Shown one piece after another: positions 1 through 8,382 of a stretch of 64,000 bases of DNA. The stretch is from Bacillus sp. FJAT-14578. GTDB lineage: Bacteria; Bacillota; Bacilli; Bacillales; Bacillaceae_H. Below the pieces are notes generated by a model. It was not told the origin of the DNA and made no database searches. It worked only from the letters and a program-made list of their open reading frames with translations. The translations under genes and the position numbers were made by a program. The DNA lies in NCBI RefSeq assembly GCF_000504165.1, contig NZ_KI632505.1, forward strand, positions 744,001 through 808,000. The letters are read 5' to 3'. How positions within the stretch are numbered: position 1 is the stretch's first letter; each line of letters begins with the position of its first letter.

Positions 1-2
1 GA

Positions 3-1229
3 CATCCTCTTGCGCTATGGGCATTTTTAAATATTCGCTCGCGGGACTTTTCATGGAAAGACTGGCTGACGCTCGCTCTATTGCCGCTGTATTCAAGCTT
101 TGTGCTCGGATTCTTTTTCTTTCTAGTGCTCATGGTCTTTCTTTGGATTTATGATGTTATGGTAAAACGGGATTGGAACCTCCCCTTTTTGGCAAGTATC
201 GCCTTTATGACAGGAGTGTTTCTGCTGGTGGAATACCGGCTTGTGTATTCCATGATCATTTCTGGTGATCCGACACATCGGGTTGAATTCATCTCGTCAA
301 GACATGATTTTTGGCGTTCGCTTCGCCTATCGTGGAAGAATTTCGTACTCGGACATACGCATGTCATGACGCTTCATACCTTTGTCATTCTTCCAATCTT
401 TTTTCTCGCACTTATCAGCGTGCTTATTCGAAAAAAAGCGAAAGAAGAAAAAGCGTTTCTGTTTCTTCTTGTATTGAACTACTTATTGTCACTTTGGTAT
501 GCACTATGGTTTAACAACATGTGGATTCCGTTAAAGAAGCGAATCGATTTATTAAATACGTTCAATTTTGCCCGGTTTCACTTTGTACGCCCCTTGATCA
601 TTTACCTTAGCTTTGCGATTGCCTGCTATATCTTATGGCGTTTAGGAAAGAAATGGCGAATCCTTGTAGGTATTGCCCTTGCGGCTCAAATTTGCATTCT
701 CCTTCCTTTCAACGAGGAGTATCTTTATGGAGTTCATTTCAATCCCCCGTCGTTTCGGGAATATTACGCAACAGAACAATTCGAGGAAATTAAAGAATAT
801 ATCGATCGCCCCCAGTCATCTTACCGTGTCGCGAGCATCGGTCTTCATCCGGCGATTGCCCAGTACAACGGTTTTTATACGCTGGACACCTACAATAATG
901 TGTACCCGCTTGCATACAAATACCGTTTCCGAAAAATCATAGCGAAAGAACTGGAAAAAAACCGGGGACTTCGAACGTACTTTGATGAATGGGGCAGCCG
1001 CTGTTACATCTTTGTGGACGAGCTTGGAAAACATTACTCCTTTAAAAAGACCTCTAAGAAGAAAATCAAGAATTTAGAATTAAACATAGAGGCTTTTAAA
1101 GAAATGGGAGGCCGTTATATTTTCTCTTCCGTTCCGATTATGAATGCAGGAAGTAATGGTCTTGAACTACTGAAACAATTTGACCATCCGGAGTCGGCTT
1201 GGAGGATTTATTTATACGAAGCAAAATAA
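3..1229 (+). CDS. YkoS/YfhO-like polytopic membrane protein, 5' end missing
   Basis: The frame is open from the first bases of the window, so this is the C-terminal part of a longer protein and the TTG at 81 is internal. Several hydrophobic segments fill the first 200 residues, followed by a soluble tail containing YNGFYTLDTYNNVYPL and FDEWGSRCYIF, which I recall from the YkoS (DUF6044) group of Bacillus membrane proteins. A glycosyltransferase starts 23 bp downstream, the same pairing as csbB-yfhO, ykcC-ykcB and ykoT-ykoS of B. subtilis. For CsbB/YfhO the known role is glycosylation of lipoteichoic acid from an undecaprenyl-phosphate sugar. By inference this protein is the membrane partner that transfers the sugar outside the cell. 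The family is fairly sure; the acceptor is unknown. Confidence 0.75.
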   Translation, partial: HPLALWAFLNIRSRDFSWKDWLTLALLPLYSSFVLGFFFFLVLMVFLWIYDVMVKRDWNLPFLASIAFMTGVFLLVEYRLVYSMIISGDPTHRVEFISSRHDFWRSLRLSWKNFVLGHTHVMTLHTFVILPIFFLALISVLIRKKAKEEKAFLFLLVLNYLLSLWYALWFNNMWIPLKKRIDLLNTFNFARFHFVRPLIIYLSFAIACYILWRLGKKWRILVGIALAAQICILLPFNEEYLYGVHFNPPSFREYYATEQFEEIKEYIDRPQSSYRVASIGLHPAIAQYNGFYTLDTYNNVYPLAYKYRFRKIIAKELEKNRGLRTYFDEWGSRCYIFVDELGKHYSFKKTSKKKIKNLELNIEAFKEMGGRYIFSSVPIMNAGSNGLELLKQFDHPESAWRIYLYEAK

Positions 1230-1251
1230 CCGCTGTATAGGAGGAAATCCA

Positions 1252-2265
1252 TTGAATCAGTCTTATCCCTTGCTAACCATTGTTGTTCCTTGTTACAACG
1301 AAGAGGAAGTATTGGAAGAAACAACGAGCCAGCTAACAGCTGTTTTAGACGATTTAATAGCGGAGAAGCTGATTGCAGATGACAGTAAAATTTTGTTTAT
1401 CGATGACGGAAGCCGGGATCGGACTTGGCCGCTCATTGTCATGGAAAGCACACGGAATGACTATGTGACAGGCTTAAAACTGGCACGGAACGTCGGACAC
1501 CAAAAAGCGCTGCTGGCCGGACTTGAAAAAGCGAAAGATAAATCAGATTGCGTCGTATCCATTGACGCCGACTTGCAAGACGATGTTTCCGTCATTCGTG
1601 AGTTCCTTCTTAAATATCATGAGGGATACGAAATTGTGTACGGTGTTCGCGACAGCCGGCAAACAGATACCTTTTTCAAAAGAACGACAGCCACAGGTTT
1701 TTATCGTGTGATGAGCAAGCTGGGCATTAATTTAGTTTATAATCACGCCGACTATCGTTTGATGAGCCGCAGGGCGCTTGAAGAACTAAGCCGCTATCAA
1801 GAGGGGAACTTATTTTTGCGGGGCATCATTCCAATGATTGGCTTTAAATCAACAGAAGTCATGTATGATCGAAAGGAACGATTTGCAGGTGAAACGAAAT
1901 ACCCTTTAAAGAAGATGCTATCGTTCGCTTTAGATGGTATGACATCATTTAGCGTGGTACCCATCAGGTTTATTACTTCTTTAGGCTTCTTCTTATTTTT
2001 TCTAAGCATCATGGCCGGGGCCTATGCCCTTATTCAAAAAATGCTCGGATATACGAACGCAGGCTGGACTTCCCTTATCATCTCCATCTGGCTTATCGGA
2101 GGATTGCAGCTGATGGGAATCGGGATGATCGGCGAATACATCGGAAAGATTTTTATGGAGGTAAAAGGACGGCCTAAATACGCGATCGATATTGACTTGT
2201 ATAATGACCCGCTGGGACACTTACAATCCGAACAGAATGAGCTTCTAATCAGGAAACAGGTTTAG
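1252..2265 (+). CDS. Family 2 glycosyltransferase, CsbB/YkoT (DPM1/GtrB-like)
   Basis: A 337-aa enzyme expected to load a sugar from a nucleotide donor onto undecaprenyl phosphate at the inner membrane face. The N-terminal GT-A domain has VVPCYNEEE, the donor-site FIDDGSRDRT and the metal-binding DADLQDD. Two C-terminal membrane helices follow (around FITSLGFFLFFLSIMAG and IISIWLIGGLQLMGIGMIG), ending in the typical GEYIGKIFMEVKGRP. The TTG at 1252 is chosen because TAGGAGG sits 8 nt before it; the longer frame from 1180 would overlap the upstream gene and lacks a ribosome site. It is cotranscribed with the upstream membrane protein, with which it should form a two-component surface glycosylation system. 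The sugar cannot be told from sequence. Confidence 0.88.
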   Translation: MNQSYPLLTIVVPCYNEEEVLEETTSQLTAVLDDLIAEKLIADDSKILFIDDGSRDRTWPLIVMESTRNDYVTGLKLARNVGHQKALLAGLEKAKDKSDCVVSIDADLQDDVSVIREFLLKYHEGYEIVYGVRDSRQTDTFFKRTTATGFYRVMSKLGINLVYNHADYRLMSRRALEELSRYQEGNLFLRGIIPMIGFKSTEVMYDRKERFAGETKYPLKKMLSFALDGMTSFSVVPIRFITSLGFFLFFLSIMAGAYALIQKMLGYTNAGWTSLIISIWLIGGLQLMGIGMIGEYIGKIFMEVKGRPKYAIDIDLYNDPLGHLQSEQNELLIRKQV

Positions 2266-2379
2266 TTCAATGAACCACTCCTTTTTACGCTTGTTATTTG
2301 TCGACTATTTTATTCGGTACTGCTCTTTATACTGTTTTGAATTATATCGGCCAGAAACAATTTGTGTTTTCGAATTGAT

Positions 2380-2423
2380 GCTTCACCCCTCTCCTCTGAC
2401 AATGAAGCGGGAGGGGGTTTTTA
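2380..2423 (+). terminator. Probable terminator after the glycosyltransferase pair
   Basis: GCTTCA pairs with TGAAGC, and a competing C-rich/G-rich stem (ACCCCTCTCC with GGGAGGGGG) overlaps it and is followed by TTTTT. It lies about 115 bp after the glycosyltransferase stop. The bases from 2266 to 2380 show nothing else. Confidence 0.55.
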
Positions 2424-2529
2424 GTGCCATTAATTTCATATCACGATAAAAAGGGCCGACCTGTCATCGCCCCTTTGCTTTCCTATCACTTGAGTAGGTT
2501 TCTTTCATTTAGTTTTCGAGAATGGGTTC

Positions 2530-2682
2530 TTATAACTCGTCTGTTTTGTGTCCTTCCGTTGTTTCACTCTCGTTGGACACATGCGATTCAAGGCCATAAC
2601 CCGTTGAACTAATTTCAAGAACCTCTTTCTTTGCCCCTTGTCTATCCATCCTTGCCATTTCGTCAAAAGTATCTTTTTCCAT
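2530..2682 (-). CDS. Small hypothetical protein, 50 aa
   Basis: The frame begins MEKDTFDEMARMDRQGAKKE and ends EGHKTDEL. It is preceded by a strong ribosome site, AGAGGTGATGATT, at good spacing from the ATG. The peptide is highly charged and hydrophilic, with no membrane segment or cysteine. It lies alone, convergent with the glycosyltransferase gene and downstream of the aminotransferase-like gene on the same strand (158-bp gap). I do not recognise a family. The ribosome site and coding-like composition make it more likely real than the longer overlapping frames on the other strand. Confidence 0.55.
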   Translation of the reverse strand: MEKDTFDEMARMDRQGAKKEVLEISSTGYGLESHVSNESETTEGHKTDEL

Positions 2683-2839
2683 AATCATCACCTCTTATGT
2701 AGTTTTCTTCCTCCCTTCCCATTTTATACACTTATACTCCCTGCCCTTGTGAACGCGCTCCTTTCAGAAGTTCAAGTTTTCTATATACGAATCGTGGCCA
2801 GCTATTCCCCTTTTCCAGAAATGCCGGCCAAGAATCTTT

Positions 2840-4354
2840 TTAGTCTGTCTCTAATCGAAACAAAGTGTCCATATCGGCTCTTTGATGGTGGACGTAGAAA
2901 TAATCATTGCTTTTAGGGTCATATATATAATCTTTTTCCCATTCCTTCACGTTTTTAACAATCAACTTCATGGCCCGGATAAATCCGTATATCTCTTGAT
3001 TGGTCATCGTCGGATGAAGCGAGAACCGCACCCATCCCGGCTTTAACGATAAATCTCCTTCATCGATTTTATCTGTGATCACTTTCGATTGTTTCGGGTC
3101 AATATCGAATAAGAGGTGACCGTACGTCCCCGCACATGAGCACCCGCCGCGCACTTGATAACCGAATCGGTCGTTTAGTAATCTGACAATCAAGTTATAA
3201 TGAATGTCATTGACATGAAAAGAGACGATTCCGAGGCGTTCCGTTTTGTCTTCTTCAAACACGTGCAATCCCGGGATGGCCGTTAATCCGGAAAGCAGAA
3301 TATCGAGCAGTTCTTTTTCCCGCCTCATGATGTTTTGAACGCCCATCTGTTCTTTCAATTTTATGCATAATGCCGCTTTAATTCCCTGCAGAATGCCCGG
3401 AGTGCCGCCGTCTTCCCTTGCCTCGATATCGGATACATACTGATGCTTCCCCCATGGATTCGTCCACGTTACGGTTCCTCCTCCGGGATGGTCCGGTACT
3501 GGATTTGCATAAAGCCGGGAATCAAAAATGAGCACGCCGCTCGAACCGGGTCCTCCCAAAAATTTATGAGGCGAAAAGAAAATGCTATCCAGCTTTTCCA
3601 TCGGATCTTTTGGGTGCATATTGATCTTGACATACGGAGCTGATGCTGCAAAGTCTATAAAGCAAATGCCGCCATGTTCATGCATTTTTCTCGCTAATTG
3701 ATGATATGGAGAATAAATTCCGGTTACATTTGAACAAGCTGAGAAAGACCCGATTTTCAGTTTGCGATGTTTATATTCATTCAGTCGCTCCTCTAATCGC
3801 TTAAGGCTGATCTGTCCGTTCGAATCAGGCTCCAGCATGACGACATCTCCTATTGTCTCAAGCCAGGATGTATGGTTGGAATGGTGCTCCATATGCGTAA
3901 TAAAAATAACAGGCCGATCCTCTTCTTTTACGATCATTTGATGTTTCCATTTTTCCGGTATTCTTAATCCCAATAATCTTTGTAATTTATTGATGGCAGC
4001 AGTCATGCCGAAACCATCCAAAATGATGACATCGTGTGCATCTGCATTCACATGCTCTTTAATGATGGTGTGGGCCTGCTTATATGCACAAGTCATGATG
4101 GAACTCGTCACATTCGATTCTGTATGGGTATTGGCCATAAAAGGTCCAAACACTTCGCTGATTTTCATCTCGATCGGAGCATATAACCGTCCGCTTGCGG
4201 TCCAATCGGCATAAATGATTTTCTGTTTGCCGTATGGAGAATCGAAATATTGATTGTTACCGATAATTTGATTTCGAAATGATTGAAAATACGTTTCTAG
4301 ATCTCCCTCAAATTCGTAAGCTCTACTCCCGATGGTCGCTGTAATCATATTCAT
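2840..4354 (-). CDS. Class V aminotransferase / cysteine-desulfurase-like PLP enzyme
   Basis: About 504 aa, longer than the 400-410 aa of SufS/CsdA, with an extra ~50 residues at the N-terminus. Fold-type I PLP features are visible: YADWTASGR near the start, ITHMEHHSNHTSW (cofactor-stacking His), FIDFAASAPY (pyridine-N Asp), and the Schiff-base lysine in FFSPHKFLGGPGSSG. A cysteine lies in VRGGCSCAGTYG near the position of the desulfurase catalytic Cys. It could mobilise sulfur from cysteine, and the next gene on the other strand is a sulfate permease, but many such proteins have unproven substrates. The ATG at 4354 is preferred because AGAGGG lies just upstream; GTG 4360 and ATG 4348 are alternatives. 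Confidence 0.85.
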   Translation of the reverse strand: MNMITATIGSRAYEFEGDLETYFQSFRNQIIGNNQYFDSPYGKQKIIYADWTASGRLYAPIEMKISEVFGPFMANTHTESNVTSSIMTCAYKQAHTIIKEHVNADAHDVIILDGFGMTAAINKLQRLLGLRIPEKWKHQMIVKEEDRPVIFITHMEHHSNHTSWLETIGDVVMLEPDSNGQISLKRLEERLNEYKHRKLKIGSFSACSNVTGIYSPYHQLARKMHEHGGICFIDFAASAPYVKINMHPKDPMEKLDSIFFSPHKFLGGPGSSGVLIFDSRLYANPVPDHPGGGTVTWTNPWGKHQYVSDIEAREDGGTPGILQGIKAALCIKLKEQMGVQNIMRREKELLDILLSGLTAIPGLHVFEEDKTERLGIVSFHVNDIHYNLIVRLLNDRFGYQVRGGCSCAGTYGHLLFDIDPKQSKVITDKIDEGDLSLKPGWVRFSLHPTMTNQEIYGFIRAMKLIVKNVKEWEKDYIYDPKSNDYFYVHHQRADMDTLFRLETD

Positions 4355-4755
4355 TTCCACCCTCTTCCTGCGCTCGCTTATCCATCATATGATGGCGGAA
4401 CCATAAAGGAAACTTTCCTCCCGAGAAACTCGCTGCCCATGAATGTGGAATAAAGGCTGTGTTTCTTCTTTGAGAAAAAACATAAGCTAGAATTATGAAT
4501 ACTCCCGCCACTTACCTTACGGTTGAAGTGGAGGTACTCTGGGCCAATTTGATAGATGGATGAATAAGAAAAAAGAAAGAAAAACGATGGAAGTACTTGT
4601 TTTTTTCAGAAAAATGGATATAATCAAACCATTAAGTTATAAAATCCGATGTGTTTACTATGAATAAAAACTTATTTTACTGGTTTTGAAGAATCATTGA
4701 AAGAGGAATAAATATCTATTTTAATAAAAAGACAAAAAGAAGGCAGGGAACAGGC
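4355..4755. other. Intergenic region between divergent desulfurase-like and cysP genes
   Basis: AT-rich 400-bp gap. Around 4504-4540 there is a short inverted pair (CCACTT and AAGTGG) with a loosely similar context to the hairpin repeat at 28.8 kb; it may be a decayed copy. No SAM riboswitch, T-box or clear CymR-type box could be recognised. The longer frame on the minus strand here (4323-4511) has no ribosome site and is not called. Confidence 0.4.
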
Positions 4756-5838
4756 ATGATTTTAACTTACACCGCCATTGCGGTCGCTCTTTTCTTCGCA
4801 ATGAACATTGGGGCAAGCGGCACGGCCGCTTCAATGGGAGCAGCGTATGGAGCGGGAGCCATCAATAATAAACGTTTAGCGATGCTATTAGTGTCATTTT
4901 CGGCTTTTCTCGGTGCTGTAATAGGAGGCGGAGAAGTCGTCAAAACGATCAGCGACGGCATCATTCCTTCAAGCATCTTAACGGTGAATATTGTAGTCAT
5001 CATTTTAGCCGGAGCGACTCTTACTTTATTTTTGGCAAACATGCTCGGCATTCCTTTATCAACGAGTGAAGTCACCGTCGGGTCGATCATCGGAGTTGGG
5101 ATTGCCTATCAATCTTTATATACAGAGAAGCTTCTCGTCATTGTTTCTTTTTGGGTAATTGTTCCTTTAATCTCTTTCGTTATTACCTTCGTATTTGGGA
5201 AAATGATTGTTTATGCCGAGCATCGCTGGCCCCAATTGAAAGGACGCGGCAAATGGGCAAAATGGCTGTCCCTCCTTCTTGTGGCAGGCGGATGTTTGGA
5301 AGCTTTCTCGGCGGGCATGAACAATGTCGCCAATGCCGTCGGCCCGCTTGTCGGGGCAAATATCATGTCCCAGCAAAGCGGTCTCTGGATAGGTGCTCTT
5401 TTTGTATCACTCGGAGCGGTTACATTAGGCGGCAAGGTATTAGAGACAAACGGAAAAAAGATTACAAAACTATCATTGTTGCAGGGAAGTGCCGTTTCTT
5501 TTACAGGTGGTGTCCTTGTGATTATCGCGTCCCTATTCGGTCTTCCTATCCCGCTCACACAAGTTACGACATGCGGAATTCTTGGAGTAGGCGCAGCGAA
5601 AGACGGGGTTAGTATGCTGCAAAAAGGCGTGATTAAACAAATTTTGATGGTATGGGTCATCTCTCCATTATCATCACTTGTCGTTTCTTATTTTCTCATC
5701 AATCTCTTTGAAGAGCCGAATCCTTACAATCTTTTGATTATTGTTAGTACAATCATCGCGGCTCTAGGATCGATTAAACTGTCTCAAGTCGTACGCAAAG
5801 AAAAACGGACGACATATGATGAGGGCGGCGGGATTTAA
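4756..5838 (+). CDS. cysP: CysP-type sulfate permease (PiT family)
   Basis: A 360-aa polytopic inner-membrane transporter of the PiT (inorganic phosphate transporter) family. It resembles B. subtilis CysP rather than Pit: NIGASGTAASMG near the N-terminus, GGGEVVKTISDGIIP, GIPLSTSEVTVG, GMNNVANAVGPLV, VLETNGKKIT, and a C-terminus ending in GGGI as I recall for CysP. CysP imports sulfate for assimilatory reduction by proton symport. No cysH-type assimilation genes follow, so here it stands alone. AGGCAGGGAACAGGC before the ATG is a moderate ribosome site. Family assignment is firm; sulfate over phosphate rests on overall resemblance to CysP. Confidence 0.88.
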   Translation: MILTYTAIAVALFFAMNIGASGTAASMGAAYGAGAINNKRLAMLLVSFSAFLGAVIGGGEVVKTISDGIIPSSILTVNIVVIILAGATLTLFLANMLGIPLSTSEVTVGSIIGVGIAYQSLYTEKLLVIVSFWVIVPLISFVITFVFGKMIVYAEHRWPQLKGRGKWAKWLSLLLVAGGCLEAFSAGMNNVANAVGPLVGANIMSQQSGLWIGALFVSLGAVTLGGKVLETNGKKITKLSLLQGSAVSFTGGVLVIIASLFGLPIPLTQVTTCGILGVGAAKDGVSMLQKGVIKQILMVWVISPLSSLVVSYFLINLFEEPNPYNLLIIVSTIIAALGSIKLSQVVRKEKRTTYDEGGGI

Positions 5839-5854
5839 ATTGGATCAGAACTGA

Positions 5855-5930
5855 ATTTATCTTCGAAATTTGTATTTTATCTGCGAGAATGACCAGTATA
5901 TCTACGAAAACAAGTAATCTATCTACGAAA
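5855..5930. repeat. Four-unit degenerate repeat, TATCTnCGAraa, 20-22 bp period
   Basis: TATCT followed by nCGA occurs at 5858, 5878, 5898 and 5920. Units are spaced 20, 20 and 22 bp, about two helical turns, so all copies face the same side of the DNA. The array lies between the cysP stop and the globin terminator. No family known to me. Confidence 0.6.
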
Positions 5931-5960
5931 AAGGCTGCCGAAAAATTTCGGCAGCCTTTC
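5930..5960. terminator. Bidirectional terminator, cysP / globin
   Basis: AAAGGCTGCCGAAA pairs with TTTCGGCAGCCTTT, giving a stable stem flanked by A and T runs. It sits between two convergent genes. Confidence 0.85.
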
Positions 5961-5976
5961 ATATGACGTGAAGAAA

Positions 5977-6339
5977 TTATTTATACAATATATCATCCCT
6001 TAGCGAGGCGACTTTCGTTAAGGCCGTATCGATGTCTGCTTCACTTACACCGAAGTGGGCAAGAGCATCGTGGAGGTGTTTCGCGATGGCATTAAAATGC
6101 TCCGGCTGCAGGTTCATCCCCTCATGCGCTTTTGCCATCGATTGGCCAGAGTATTGATTCGGTCCGCCCAATGCAAAGCTAATAAACTTTGTCTGGTGGC
6201 GGCGCTGCTTGTCCATATCGGTGTTCTTAAAAAATTGATTCACGGTCTCATCTTTCAAAACCAATTCGGAATAAAAATAGTCTACCACTTTTGCAATGGC
6301 CTCTTCTCCGCCGACTTTTTCATAAAGTGTTTGTTCCAT
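5977..6339 (-). CDS. glbN: Group I truncated haemoglobin
   Basis: A 120-aa single-domain 2/2 globin. It starts LYEKVGGEEAI as the family does, has the B/E-helix region YFYSEL and FISFALGGPNQYSG, the proximal-histidine region MAKAHEGMNL, and HFNAIAKHLHDAL in the H-helix region. Group I (GlbN) proteins bind haem and react with oxygen and nitric oxide, commonly detoxifying NO to nitrate. Its neighbours (hemerythrin, RIC repair protein, Crp/Fnr regulator) fit an NO/oxygen-stress role. GGGAGCTGATC precedes the ATG. No GTGA-N6-TCAC box is visible in its own upstream region, unlike the genes at 7.6-9.9 kb. Confidence 0.92.
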   Translation of the reverse strand: MEQTLYEKVGGEEAIAKVVDYFYSELVLKDETVNQFFKNTDMDKQRRHQTKFISFALGGPNQYSGQSMAKAHEGMNLQPEHFNAIAKHLHDALAHFGVSEADIDTALTKVASLRDDILYK

Positions 6340-6519
6340 AATGATCAGCTCCCTACATATGTATTAAAAGGTCAAATCTCCATACGATCAACATTAGTAT
6401 TTCCCATCATTAGGGAAGGCTATTCCTGCCTATTTTTTCATCCATTAGATTGTCGTGTAGTAGTATACTTTACCACTTATGGAAAATACTAAAACAAAAA
6501 TTCAAAAGGCGGTTTGCAA

Positions 6520-7521
6520 ATGGCGTTAAAAAATAGGATTGTACTGCTATATATCACTCTTATAGTTCTAACCCCTTTTGGCGCTTATGCACATGTGAAA
6601 TGGTTTGCCCAAGAGGAGCCGATAAAAGAATCGATAGAAACTATTTTATCTCCGTTATTTTTAGCATTGGCCTTATTTATTGCCATTCTATTGGGAATAT
6701 TGACTCAACTTTTACCAAGCGTTATGAAATTTCCGTTTGCCCAACGAATGGATAAAACCTTGGCAGGGTATCGGAAATGGTCTCGCTATCTTTTAAAATA
6801 CGGAACGGCTTTGGCTCTTGTTCTGCAAGTGTTATCATATTCGATGTTTGCACCGGAATTTAAAGTAACGACTACGGCCGAGATTGTTTGGATATGGGTG
6901 GCAATTCTCATCCTGCTTATTCCGCATCATATTGCTACGAAGATAGCATCAATGTCTCTCCTTGTTTTATTTTTTTAAGTATTAATAAATGTAGGAATCT
7001 TTCACATGCTGGATTATGGCTTTTACCTTGCCATTATCGGCGTGTTATTAATAGGGAAAACGAAATGGGAAGAGTGGGGATTTCCACTTTTATATTTGGG
7101 AACCGGCTTATCACTTTGTTGGGTGGCTGTTGAAAAATGGGTGTATCCACGGATGAGCATTGAAATCATCCATCATCACGGGGTTCCCACCTTCGGATTT
7201 CCTGCAGATACATTTGTAGTGATGGCTGCTTTCATTGAGTTTGTCGTGGGATACTTGCTCGTGGTCGGAATTTTAAATCGGCTTCTGGCAGTAGTCGTTA
7301 CCATCCTCTTTCTCTTAACCACTACGATATTCGGATATACTGAAATTGTTGGACATTTTATGATTCATATGATTTTGATCATTTTTATCATTGAGGGTGT
7401 TTCATTTTACCATCCTCCTATTTCCATACATAAAACGAGGCTTGATCAGATTATCTTTGTATCGCTTAACTTTATTTTCACTTTAGCGACATTTCTATTG
7501 ATTTATTACCGCTTCGCTTGA
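6520..7521 (+). pseudogene. DoxX-like membrane protein gene split by one in-frame stop
   Basis: Two open frames (6520-6978 and 7006-7521) lie in the same reading frame and are separated only by TAA at 6976-6978. If that codon coded, the product would be about 333 aa with eight or so membrane helices. The second half (VVMAAFIEFVVGYLLVVGIL, then ILFLLTTTIFGYTEIVGH) looks like a DoxX-type four-helix module; the first half has a signal-anchor and three or more helices. The ATG at 6520 follows AAAGGCGG. A second start at 7006 has no clear ribosome site. Either a nonsense mutation, a sequencing error, or two coupled half-proteins. It lies divergently next to the globin, so a role in oxygen or NO metabolism is possible but unproven. 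Confidence 0.6.
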
Positions 7522-7572
7522 TGAGAACGGGAAAGCTCCCGCCGTTTATAATCGGCTCTAGTGGAAATACAT

Positions 7573-7616
7573 AAAGCGAAAGCCTGCTCCGAATTGGATG
7601 CAGGCTTTCGCTTTTT
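7573..7616. terminator. Bidirectional terminator
   Basis: AAAGCGAAAGCCTG pairs with CAGGCTTTCGCTTT, with A and T runs at either side. It sits between the convergent membrane-protein and hemerythrin genes. Confidence 0.88.
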
Positions 7617-8151
7617 AAACTGTCATGACCTTCCTCCTGAGTTCCTCTTTTTCTTCATCGGAAAGCATTTGCTCCGCCATTGGAAACAGTACATTCTCTT
7701 CTTTGCTGAAATGTTCCTTCAATATGAAATAAGCTTGGATGACGAGATCAGCAAGATCCTTCGCTTCGTTTGCTTTCACTTCCGTGTTCAAGTTGTCCGT
7801 TTTTTCAAGGAAGGTCCCTAAGTGCGATTTAGCTTGGTCATGTTCGTATTCCATGACGGCAATCGGTCCCATTTCCCTTCCAATGTATGCCGCCATCATC
7901 GGAAACAGAATCCCTTCTTCACGCTCTGAATGCGGCTCAAGATGTTGCACAAACGTGACTACATCCTCTTTAAGAGCGTTGATTTGCTCCACCCAATTGT
8001 CAATGGACGGATTGTTTCCTATGAGATTTGAAGATTGATACAGTTGTTCCATTTGTGCCGTCAACGGGCCATGCTCATTTTTTAATGTCTGCAGCGGTTC
8101 ACATAGTTCAGAAATTCTGCCTGCCATCATACCGCAATGTTGATATTCCAT
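7615..8151 (-). CDS. Hemerythrin HHE-domain protein
   Basis: A 178-aa protein with an all-helical HHE cation-binding domain that probably holds a di-iron centre. Likely ligands are the His in KNEHGPL, HSEREEGILFPM (H and E five apart), YEHDQAKSHL and HFSKEENVLFPM. Related proteins bind oxygen or NO, or store iron for cluster repair. The ATG at 8151 has GGAGG seven nt upstream, while the ATG at 8157 lies on top of the ribosome site. It is transcribed away from scdA. The box at 8211-8226 lies 41.5 bp from a start predicted by a TAGTCT -10 element (8184-8189, minus strand), so it is likely activated with scdA. Confidence 0.9.
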   Translation of the reverse strand: MEYQHCGMMAGRISELCEPLQTLKNEHGPLTAQMEQLYQSSNLIGNNPSIDNWVEQINALKEDVVTFVQHLEPHSEREEGILFPMMAAYIGREMGPIAVMEYEHDQAKSHLGTFLEKTDNLNTEVKANEAKDLADLVIQAYFILKEHFSKEENVLFPMAEQMLSDEEKEELRRKVMTV

Positions 8152-8210
8152 CTTCATTCCTCCTCTTCTATTGCCTTAATTACAGACTACCAAACAATCA
8201 TCCATGAAGA

Positions 8211-8226
8211 AGTGACGGGCATCACA
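8211..8226. promoter_or_regulatory. Crp/Fnr-type box upstream of the hemerythrin gene
   Basis: GTGACGGGCATCAC matches GTGA-N6-TCAC. Its centre (about 8218.5) lies 41.5 bp from the start predicted for the minus-strand hemerythrin promoter with -10 TAGTCT, the classic class II activator position. Confidence 0.7.
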
Positions 8227-8299
8227 TGTTTATGCCAAATTTATAGCCTTATATCAAACGCGATTTATCCTTGATTGAAGATGAATTTAACAGGTTAGA

Positions 8300-8315
8300 A
8301 GTGATTTATATCACC
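8300..8315. promoter_or_regulatory. Crp/Fnr-type box upstream of scdA
   Basis: GTGATTTATATCAC is a perfect palindrome matching GTGA-N6-TCAC. The centre at about 8307.5 is 41.5 bp upstream of the start predicted from a TATCCT -10 element at 8337-8342; no good -35 is present, as expected for an activator-dependent promoter. Confidence 0.78.
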
Positions 8316-8382
8316 ACGTGGACGTTCAGGAGTTGCTATCCTTAAACCAGATACAACATTCAAACTTTACGGAGGAATTCCT

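Noticed and set aside
2638..2916. Plus-strand frame of 92 codons
   Set aside because: No ribosome site; it is antisense to the 50-aa gene and the end of the desulfurase-like gene.
5151..5660. Overlapping frames on both strands within cysP
   Set aside because: The PiT-family protein explains the region; these frames are cysteine/arginine-rich shadows.
4756..5838. Reading the PiT protein as a phosphate permease
   Set aside because: Detailed motifs and the C-terminus look like CysP (sulfate) rather than Pit; phosphate cannot be fully excluded.
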